The position numbers were made by a program, and so were the translations under genes. 5,696 nt of DNA from Methanobacterium sp. (GTDB lineage Archaea; Methanobacteriota; Methanobacteria; Methanobacteriales; Methanobacteriaceae), in the NCBI GenBank assembly GCA_021372715.1, contig JAJFTX010000019.1, positions 1 to 5,696 on the forward strand, read 5' to 3'. The notes beneath the pieces were generated by a model. That model was not told the DNA's origin. It saw nothing but the letters and a program-made list of their open reading frames with translations, and ran no database searches. Of this stretch, positions 1-4,757 are shown in pieces. Numbering within the stretch: the stretch's first letter is position 1; each line of letters begins with the position of its first letter.

Positions 1-1282
1 TATCATTATCCACTCCACGGTAGCCTATAAATTCTTTATGTTCATCATAGAATGGTACACCACTGGTTTCCAGGATGACCCTTTCCCCATTTTTATGAAT
101 ATTATGGTTGATAAATGAACTGAAAGATTCTCTTTTTTCGAAGATTTTAAATGCAGATTTCATCTTATATTCCCTTTCATCTGACGGAAAAAAGTCATAA
201 AAATGTTTTTTCCCCACAATTTCATCTGGGGTATATCCTAAGATTTTCTCCACCACCGGACTGGAATAGGTGTACAATCCCTGCTCATCCACTTCCCAAA
301 TCCATTCTTCAGCATTTTCCACCACTTGCTGGAAACGATCTTTACTCTTCTGTAATTCCCTTTCTGCTTTTTTTCTATGGGTGATATCCCGGATGGATTC
401 CACCGCTCCCATCAATTCTCCATTCTCATCATACAGTGGGGATGCCTTACCCCAGAGGTAACTTTTTATTCCCCGGGGAGTGGGCAGGGTGGTTTCAGCC
501 ATCAATGCCTTACCCTCCTTATGGATGCCCAGATAATGCATTTCTTTTATCTCTTCTTCTGATTTAAAAATTAGATCAATTAAAATAGGTCTTCTTTCAT
601 CATAAAAGGGAATAGCATACTCATAATTAGCTTTACCCATGATATCGGCTGCTTTTACACCGGTCATCTCTTCGATGGCTTTGTTCCAGGCGATTACCTC
701 ACCATCCAGATTAATGGCTAGGGTGGCATCAGGTAGATGATCAATAATATCCTGAAGTTGTCTTTCTGATTTTTTTAAAGCCTTTTCATACATATCCCGA
801 TGGGTGATATCAAAGTCCAGACCCCTGTAACCTAGAAACTGGTTGTCCTCGGATATTATTGGAACTCCGCTGGCCTCTGAGATGACTTTACTACCATCTT
901 TATGCAGGTTAGGGATCTTCAAATCTTTAAAAAATTTCCTTTCCCGGAATATTTTAAAAGCAGCTTCCTTCAGTCTTTCGCAGGATTCAGGAACTATTAA
1001 CTGATAAAAATATTTCTTACCCACTATTTCATCTGGAGTGTAGCCGATTATGCTTTCTACAGCCGGACTGGAGTAAGTGTACATTCCCTGAGCATCTATT
1101 TCCCAGATCCATTCCCCGGCACTTTCCGCCACCTGAGAAAAACGCTGCTCAATCTGATGAAGTTCGCTTTCTTGTTCTCTGGAAGTTTCCTTTAAAGTTT
1201 GGAATTCTTTCAAGGATTTCTCTAACTCAACTACTCTTTCACGGAGTTTCTTAAGTTCCAAATCCTTCTGATTGGCTTCCAT
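1..1282 (-). CDS. Multi-PAS-domain sensor protein, partial at its C-terminus
   Basis: I translated the minus strand from ATG at 1282-1280 and found 427 codons with no stop to the window edge, so the C-terminal output part is missing. Residues 1-46 are rich in Glu, Lys, Leu and Gln and should form a coiled coil. Three PAS domains follow, at about 47-165, 174-302 and 316-427+. The first two end in PAC-like motifs (GYRGLDFDITHR; AVESIRDITHRKK). PAS1 and PAS3 are close copies: 28 of 34 residues match between residues 57-90 and 326-359, both with YTYSSP and GYTPDEIVGKK. PAS2 belongs to a different subtype (AWNKAIEEMTG, NYEYAIPFYDERRPILIDL). I see no signal peptide or membrane segment, so it is probably cytosolic. 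In methanogens such PAS arrays usually sit in front of a histidine kinase module or stand alone in signalling proteins. The ligand, cofactor and output cannot be told from what is visible. The start is supported by the in-frame coiled coil, but only a weak GAG precedes it. Confidence 0.93.
   Translation of the reverse strand, partial: MEANQKDLELKKLRERVVELEKSLKEFQTLKETSREQESELHQIEQRFSQVAESAGEWIWEIDAQGMYTYSSPAVESIIGYTPDEIVGKKYFYQLIVPESCERLKEAAFKIFRERKFFKDLKIPNLHKDGSKVISEASGVPIISEDNQFLGYRGLDFDITHRDMYEKALKKSERQLQDIIDHLPDATLAINLDGEVIAWNKAIEEMTGVKAADIMGKANYEYAIPFYDERRPILIDLIFKSEEEIKEMHYLGIHKEGKALMAETTLPTPRGIKSYLWGKASPLYDENGELMGAVESIRDITHRKKAERELQKSKDRFQQVVENAEEWIWEVDEQGLYTYSSPVVEKILGYTPDEIVGKKHFYDFFPSDEREYKMKSAFKIFEKRESFSSFINHNIHKNGERVILETSGVPFYDEHKEFIGYRGVDND
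206..307 (-). repeat. PAS3 copy of an internal PAS duplication
   Basis: This segment encodes residues 326-359 of the PAS sensor. It matches the segment at 1013-1114 (residues 57-90) at 28 of 34 amino acids, and the DNA is visibly similar too (for example the stretches around 261-300 and 1067-1106). This points to a within-gene duplication of a PAS unit, with a different PAS subtype between the two copies. Confidence 0.8.
1013..1114 (-). repeat. PAS1 copy of an internal PAS duplication
   Basis: Partner of the segment at 206-307. Both copies share a Glu-Trp-Ile-Trp-Glu opening, YTYSSP and GYTPDEIVGKK. The differences are mostly conservative (Ile/Val, Met/Leu, Ala/Val). Confidence 0.8.
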
Positions 1283-1300
1283 GATCTCAAGTTAGAATTT

Positions 1301-1310
1301 AATAATTATA
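1301..1310 (-). promoter_or_regulatory. Candidate TATA box of the PAS sensor gene
   Basis: On the minus strand this reads TATAATTATT. Its centre lies about 24 nt before the ATG at 1282. Archaeal TATA boxes sit about 25 nt before the transcription start, so this box would give a leaderless or nearly leaderless mRNA, which would fit the weak ribosome binding site. The alternative box at 1341-1350 would instead give a leader of roughly 38 nt. In DNA this AT-rich either match could be chance. Confidence 0.3.
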
Positions 1311-1456
1311 TCACTAAAAAACGGGAAAACTTAATACTCAATGTATATTTGGAATTTATTAATATTAAATGTATTAGTTTTAGTCACCATTAATTATGGC
1401 AATAAGAAACCAAACCAACAAAATAGAATTTATATATCTTCATTTAGAAAAAAAGC

Positions 1457-1482
1457 TTTTTAGGACTATTTTTACCTAAAAA
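1457..1482. repeat. Short inverted repeat upstream of the tRNA
   Basis: TTTTTAGG at 1457-1464 and CCTAAAAA at 1475-1482 are perfect 8-bp arms around a 10-nt spacer. The left arm overlaps a second palindrome, AAAAAGCTTTTT at 1450-1461. It could form a hairpin or be a protein site, but its distance from both neighbouring genes leaves the role open. Confidence 0.4.
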
Positions 1483-1527
1483 AAATTGATCCTCAGTTTT
1501 TACTTAATTTGGTGTATTTGGGTTAAC

Positions 1528-1540
1528 AAAAGGTATATAA
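1528..1540 (+). promoter_or_regulatory. Archaeal BRE plus TATA box for tRNA-Gln
   Basis: AAAAGG (1528-1533) directly followed by TATATAA (1534-1540) is a textbook BRE and box A. The TATA centre lies 29 bp before the mature tRNA 5' end, so transcription should start a few bases before the tRNA and leave a very short 5' leader for RNase P. The purA promoter carries the same AAAAGG element. Confidence 0.8.
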
Positions 1541-1565
1541 ACTTAAAAAATAAATGTATTTTTTT

Positions 1566-1637
1566 AGTCCCTTGGGGTAGTGGCAATCCTGTGAGGCTCT
1601 GGACCTTTCGACGGCGGTTCGACTCCGCCAGGGACTA
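1566..1637 (+). tRNA. tRNA-Gln (anticodon CUG)
   Basis: A 72-nt cloverleaf can be folded by eye. The acceptor stem AGTCCCT/AGGGACT pairs perfectly (7 bp). The D arm is GGGT/TCCT with the loop AGTGGCAA. The anticodon loop CTCTGGA puts CTG at 1599-1601. The variable loop is CGAC, the T stem GGCGG/CCGCC is perfect with loop TTCGACT, and the discriminator is A1637. CCA is not encoded and must be added. The A1-U72 pair is the known identity element read by archaeal GatDE, which amidates Glu-tRNA-Gln, and so supports the Gln assignment. The anticodon stem is weak: TGAGG/CCTTT gives a U27-U43 mismatch and a G28-U42 wobble. No intron is visible. It reads CAG codons and has its own box A promoter. Confidence 0.95.
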
Positions 1638-1640
1638 CTG

Positions 1641-1654
1641 TTTTACTTTTTTTT
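1641..1654 (+). terminator. Oligo-T terminator of tRNA-Gln
   Basis: T4 at 1641-1644 and T8 at 1647-1654 begin 4 nt after the tRNA 3' end, as expected of archaeal oligo-T termination. The T8 tract lies inside the 3' end of the convergent small gene, where its complement encodes lysine codons. Confidence 0.65.
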
Positions 1655-1867
1655 CTGGATTTTAATAACATCCTCATAGATACCTAACATAACTTCATCT
1701 TTTAGGTCTAATTCGCCTGATTTTTTTATCTCCAAGAGATCATCATACTTCTCTTCAATTTTCTTAAGCTTACCCTGCTCTACTAAATGATTGGCTTCAT
1801 CTACTAATTCATTATACTTCTTATCTATCTTCTTCTCCTGTTTTTCCACCTGTTTATAATCGGCCAT
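1643..1867 (-). CDS. Small highly charged hypothetical protein, 74 residues
   Basis: I do not recognise this family. The product starts MADYKQVEKQEKK and ends IQKKK. It is dominated by Lys, Glu, Asp, Leu and Ile, has no Cys or Trp, and its spacing of hydrophobic residues (LVDEANHLVEQG, YDDLLEIKKSG) suggests two or three amphipathic helices or a short coiled coil. There is no signal peptide or membrane segment, so it is probably a soluble cytosolic protein. I chose the ATG at 1867-1865 because the reading frame upstream of it (to 1981) turns into Phe/Lys/Leu-rich translation of AT-rich spacer and would overlap the end of purA. A GGGATG 7 nt before the ATG is at best a weak ribosome binding site. 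A TATA-like stretch lies about 45 nt before the ATG. The stop codon is 5 nt from the end of the convergent tRNA. Helical character and codon structure favour a real gene; the function is unknown. Confidence 0.72.
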   Translation of the reverse strand: MADYKQVEKQEKKIDKKYNELVDEANHLVEQGKLKKIEEKYDDLLEIKKSGELDLKDEVMLGIYEDVIKIQKKK

Positions 1868-1904
1868 GATAGTACATCCCAAAATATTCACTGATTTAAT
1901 CTCT

Positions 1905-1920
1905 GTAAATAATATTAAAA
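1905..1920 (-). promoter_or_regulatory. Candidate TATA box of the small charged protein gene
   Basis: The minus strand reads TTTTAATATTATTTAC here. Transcription would start near 1888, giving a leader of about 20 nt before the ATG at 1867. It overlaps the T-tracts that probably end purA transcription, and the AT-rich context makes it tentative. Confidence 0.35.
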
Positions 1921-1946
1921 AAAAGTATGTAAAAAAAAATAAAAAA
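1917..1946 (-). terminator. Oligo-T terminator after purA
   Basis: On the minus strand this contains runs of six, nine and eight T residues (complements of 1941-1946, 1931-1939 and 1917-1924), starting about 22 nt after the purA stop. No GC-rich hairpin precedes them, which is normal for archaeal termination. Confidence 0.6.
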
Positions 1947-1967
1947 TTCAAAAATTTAAAAGTAATT

Positions 1968-2990
1968 TTAGAGAAGCTCATCCCGGAGGTCTATGGTATC
2001 GGCTAGATCCGGGCCGGTGGATATTATGGTGACTGGTACTCCGGTTTCACCTTCTATTTCATTTATGAATTTCTTGGTTTCCGCGGATAGTTGGGAGTAG
2101 TCCTGTGCTCGGCAGCAGTCGGGATATAATTTATCCACACAGGTGAGTGCGATTTGTGTGGCGCCGTTGATCATACAGGATTCTTTGGCTAGGTCCATAT
2201 CAAAAAGACCAACTCTTCTTCTTCGACCGGTGACGGTACCGTATTCTTCTATTCCCATTTTCTCAGCTTCTTCCTGGGTCATCTCTGTTTTGAATGGTCC
2301 CTCTCCTACTCGGGTTATGTATGATTTGAAGACCACTATAACATCATCCACCCGGGTAGGTCCCACTCCTACATCAGCGGCGGCGGTGCTGGCGGTGGTG
2401 TCGTTACTGGTTACAAAGGGATAGGTCCCATAGTATAGTGACAGGCCAAAACCCTGTGATCCTTCGATGAAAACGTATTTATCATCATCTAGAGCTTCAT
2501 TCACTTCCAGGGGTACGTCGGTGGTGTGGCCCTGCATTTTCTCAATATCCTTAGCCATCTTAGCCACTCTACCAACTCGGTCAGCGTTACCCGGCCCACA
2601 GCCTGTTCCGGTACTTCCTATCTTTTTGGATAGATGGTCTGATGCTTTATCCCGCTCTTTATGTTCCGGTTCTATGATGGAACAGCGGTAATCTGCGAAT
2701 GTTCTCTCAGCAACTTTGTATTTATTTAAGTATTCTAGTTCGTGCATGAAAACATCTGGATCTACCAGAACACCCGCACCGATTAATAAACGAGCTTCCT
2801 TGTGGACGAAACCAGATGGTATTAGTCTTAATCCATATTTTTCACCATGGAACTCTACAGAATGCCCTGCATTGGGCCCTACACCTGCTCTTGCTATTAT
2901 TTCAGGTTTATCGTTGTAACAGAGGTAGGTGATGCATTTGCCTTTTCCTTCATCACCCCATCCTCCTCCAACTAGTATATTACATGTCAT
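1968..2990 (-). CDS. purA: Adenylosuccinate synthetase (IMP-aspartate ligase), short archaeal form
   Basis: The enzyme joins IMP and aspartate using GTP to make adenylosuccinate, the first of two steps from IMP to AMP, in the cytosol. The 340-residue product carries the family signatures: GGGWGDEGKGK at residues 8-18 with the catalytic Asp13; GVGPNAGHS with the catalytic His43; the STGTGCGPGNADR region; EGSQGFGLSLYYGTYPFVTSNDT; TRVGEGPF; and VTGRRRRVGLFD, which matches the family TTGRPRRxGW/LxD segment. Bacterial and eukaryotic enzymes have about 430 residues. The shorter length is typical of archaeal forms such as those of Pyrococcus and Methanocaldococcus, so this is not a truncation. ATG at 2990 is supported by GGAG 10 nt upstream and by the N-terminal position of the GTP-binding loop. 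It has its own strong promoter at 3041-3055 and a T-rich terminator, so it is probably monocistronic. No purB or other purine gene is adjacent in this window. Confidence 0.98.
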   Translation of the reverse strand: MTCNILVGGGWGDEGKGKCITYLCYNDKPEIIARAGVGPNAGHSVEFHGEKYGLRLIPSGFVHKEARLLIGAGVLVDPDVFMHELEYLNKYKVAERTFADYRCSIIEPEHKERDKASDHLSKKIGSTGTGCGPGNADRVGRVAKMAKDIEKMQGHTTDVPLEVNEALDDDKYVFIEGSQGFGLSLYYGTYPFVTSNDTTASTAAADVGVGPTRVDDVIVVFKSYITRVGEGPFKTEMTQEEAEKMGIEEYGTVTGRRRRVGLFDMDLAKESCMINGATQIALTCVDKLYPDCCRAQDYSQLSAETKKFINEIEGETGVPVTIISTGPDLADTIDLRDELL

Positions 2991-2997
2991 TTGATAT

Positions 2998-3001
2998 TCT
3001 C
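2998..3001 (-). promoter_or_regulatory. Ribosome binding site of purA
   Basis: The minus strand reads CGGAGAATATCAA just before the ATG. The GGAG core lies 7 nt upstream of the start codon and fixes the start at 2990. No other good start lies before the GTP-binding loop. Confidence 0.6.
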
Positions 3002-3040
3002 CGAAATTAAAATTCTAACCTCTCATATATATGGTGAGCT

Positions 3041-3055
3041 GTATAAAAACCTTTT
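3041..3055 (-). promoter_or_regulatory. BRE and TATA box of purA
   Basis: The minus strand reads AAAAGG (3055-3050) followed by TTTTTATAC (3049-3041), a strong archaeal promoter sharing its BRE with the tRNA promoter. Transcription should start near 3019-3021, giving a leader of about 30 nt that contains the GGAG. No operator-like repeat is evident. Confidence 0.7.
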
Positions 3056-3074
3056 GTCATTTACCATTTTTGTG

Positions 3075-3081
3075 AAAAAAA
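3075..3081 (-). terminator. Oligo-T terminator after the HEAT-repeat gene
   Basis: There is a T7 tract on the minus strand, 22 nt after the HEAT gene stop and just ahead of the purA promoter. It suggests the two genes are transcribed separately. A single tract of this length may terminate only partly. Confidence 0.45.
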
Positions 3082-3103
3082 TGATATATTTTGGATTATA
3101 AAA

Positions 3104-4504
3104 TTAGAATTTATTATTTTTCATCTTTATCTTTCTGATAGCATCCTGGGCTCCTTCTTTTACAAAGGAGTTTTCATCTTTAAGAAGTGCCTCTATTGGT
3201 TCTAATGCGGTAGGATCTCTTATTTCTCCTAGGATTTCCGCTGCTTTCTCCCGGACCAGGTAATCTTCATCTTTTAATGTTTCTATTAAGATTTTAACTG
3301 CTTTTTCACCAAATTTAACCAGGGATATAGCTGCTTTCTGCCTTACCCGGGCATCTTCATCTTGAAGTTTATTTATCAGTGGTTTAATGGATCTTTCATC
3401 TACCAGTTCTCCGAGAATTATAGCGGCTTTCCTCCTTAAATGAGTGTTATCATCATATAATAAGTTTATTAAGGGTATTACTGCTAATCCGTCTTGTTCC
3501 ACCAGGGATTCTTTGGCCTTTTTTCTAACCTTTCTTTTAGGATCATTTAATGCCTGGATCAATGGATTAATAGCCTGTTTATCATTGATCTCGCCTAGTA
3601 TTTCAGCGGCCCGGGTTCTGATATCTGGATTTTTATCTTTCAAGTACCCAGTTAGAATTTTTATAGCTTCTTCTTTTCCAATTTTTGCTAAAACCTTCTC
3701 TAATTTCTCTTTCTCACTTTCTGTTTCATCTTCAGCAATTTCTTCAACTTCCACGTTTACTCTACGTTTTTCGATTACTTTAAGAACTCTTTGGCGAACA
3801 TCATCATCTGGATCCTTCAAGAGTCTGTTGAGATAGGTTATACAGTCATCAGCAGCGTATTTTCCCACCAGCTCCACTGCTTTATCCCGGACATGGCAAT
3901 CATCATCATAGAGGGCATTTATGAATGGTTCAATTGGACTATCTTCTATTTTTCCCAGGTTATTCAATGAACATCTTCTAATTATCCATTTATCACTATT
4001 TAGAAGTACTATTAGTGATTTGATGGCTTTTTTATCTCCGATTTCTCCTAATGCGTTCATTACAGCCATCTGAAATTCAGCATCCTCATATTCCAAGGAA
4101 CTGATGAGATCATCCACCGCATCTGGATCGGATAGTTTACCAAGTGCTTCTGCAGCCCGGATCTTTATATCTAGATCATCATCCAAGAGGGCCAGGAGCA
4201 GATATTCCATAGAATCTCTTCCACCTATCTCTCCCAGGGCATAGATCATTAATTCCCTCAGTTCAGTTTTAGCATCATCGAACATGGCCACCAGGGGATA
4301 AACCGCCTTTTTATCACCTATCTTACCCAGGGAGACTATGGCCATCTCCTGTACTAGAATTTCATTATCATCTAAAATAGATATTAAAGGATCAACAGCG
4401 TTTTTAATTCCCATATCTCCGAGTGCTTCGGCTGCTTTATATCGTATGTAACTATTCCTATCCTTAAGAGCATTAATTAAACCATCTATATCCTCATTTT
4501 CCAA
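3104..4504 (-). CDS. HEAT-repeat (PBS-lyase-type) protein with 14 repeats
   Basis: The 466-residue protein is almost wholly made of about 31-residue HEAT repeats of the phycobilisome-lyase (E-Z) type. Each has a DxxAIxPLIxxLxDxD first helix and a VRxKAAExLGEI second helix. I count 14: eight at residues 1-247, then an acidic linker of about 29 residues (248-276, RVNVEVEEIAEDETESEKEK), then six at 277-466. The last eight residues are basic (IKMKNNKF). Such repeats form a curved superhelical scaffold that binds proteins. In archaea these proteins are common and mostly uncharacterised; no lyase active site or other enzymatic domain is seen. No signal peptide or membrane segment is visible. The annotated start is a TTG that begins exactly at the first repeat, but no convincing ribosome binding site precedes it and the frame is open back to a TAG at 4580-4582, so the true N-terminus may be up to about 25 residues longer. 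It lies 113 bp upstream of purA and 253 bp downstream of an AAA+ ATPase. A functional partnership with either is possible but not shown. Confidence 0.92.
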   Translation of the reverse strand: MENEDIDGLINALKDRNSYIRYKAAEALGDMGIKNAVDPLISILDDNEILVQEMAIVSLGKIGDKKAVYPLVAMFDDAKTELRELMIYALGEIGGRDSMEYLLLALLDDDLDIKIRAAEALGKLSDPDAVDDLISSLEYEDAEFQMAVMNALGEIGDKKAIKSLIVLLNSDKWIIRRCSLNNLGKIEDSPIEPFINALYDDDCHVRDKAVELVGKYAADDCITYLNRLLKDPDDDVRQRVLKVIEKRRVNVEVEEIAEDETESEKEKLEKVLAKIGKEEAIKILTGYLKDKNPDIRTRAAEILGEINDKQAINPLIQALNDPKRKVRKKAKESLVEQDGLAVIPLINLLYDDNTHLRRKAAIILGELVDERSIKPLINKLQDEDARVRQKAAISLVKFGEKAVKILIETLKDEDYLVREKAAEILGEIRDPTALEPIEALLKDENSFVKEGAQDAIRKIKMKNNKF

Positions 4505-4757
4505 GAGAAGTTCAAAATCACTGTCATTTGTTCCGAAAAATTTTATTGAATAACCCCCAATTAGGATGGATTCTAAATACTATTATAATCACTATAATAT
4601 TTTAATATTCTTATTAATCTGTTACTAAATTCACATAAAACTGTATTACACTAATAAACAGCGTACTAATATTCACTTAAATGTATTTTTTGAGAAAAGA
4701 GCTATTAAATATATTTATGAATAAAATATTTCAAAAAGAATTTATAAGAAAAATTCT
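4505..4757. other. AT-rich spacer between the ATPase and HEAT genes
   Basis: No convincing gene is seen here. On the minus strand it contains T5 tracts at 4749-4753 and 4733-4737 just after the ATPase stop, which could act as a weak terminator. A 7-bp inverted repeat with TATA-like content lies at 4581-4599, likely within the promoter region of the HEAT gene. The frame of the HEAT gene stays open from 4504 back to 4580. Confidence 0.45.
4581..4599. repeat. Inverted repeat in the putative HEAT-gene promoter
   Basis: TATTATA (4581-4587) and TATAATA (4593-4599) are perfect 7-bp arms around ATCAC. They contain minus-strand TATA-like sequence, so transcription could start around 4560-4570, some 55-65 nt before the TTG. 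A palindrome overlapping a TATA box could be an operator, but arms made only of A and T arise easily by chance in DNA like this. Confidence 0.3.

Larger units (their letters stand above)
1283..1533. other. AT-rich divergent spacer between the PAS gene and the tRNA promoter
   Basis: No credible coding frame is visible on either strand. The left part should hold the promoter of the minus-strand PAS gene. Two TATA-like candidates can be seen: TATAATTATT at 1301-1310 and AAATATACAT at 1341-1350 (both read on the minus strand). The right part leads into the tRNA promoter and contains a small inverted repeat at 1457-1482. Nothing else is recognisable. Confidence 0.5.

Noticed and set aside
151..562. 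Three plus-strand open frames opposite the PAS gene
   Set aside because: They lie antisense to a continuous minus-strand frame with clear PAS motifs and have Ser/Pro/Phe-rich, non-protein-like composition.
1868..1981. N-terminal extension of the small gene to give a 112-residue protein with a hydrophobic Phe/Leu start
   Set aside because: The extension translates the AT-rich spacer and T-tracts after purA, overlaps the purA 3' end, and its hydrophobicity comes simply from poly-T codons. The ATG at 1867 begins the charged, protein-like part.
2143..2919. Plus-strand open frames opposite purA
   Set aside because: They are antisense shadows of a well-conserved enzyme gene and show no recognisable motifs.
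3444..3836. Plus-strand 130-residue open frame opposite the HEAT gene
   Set aside because: It is the complement of the repeat-coding sequence; its Ser/Phe-rich product mirrors the Glu/Lys codons of the real gene.
3104..4504. HEAT protein as a true phycobilisome lyase
   Set aside because: The repeats match the PBS-lyase repeat type, but archaea have no phycobilisomes and no separate catalytic region is visible. The name reflects the repeat family only.
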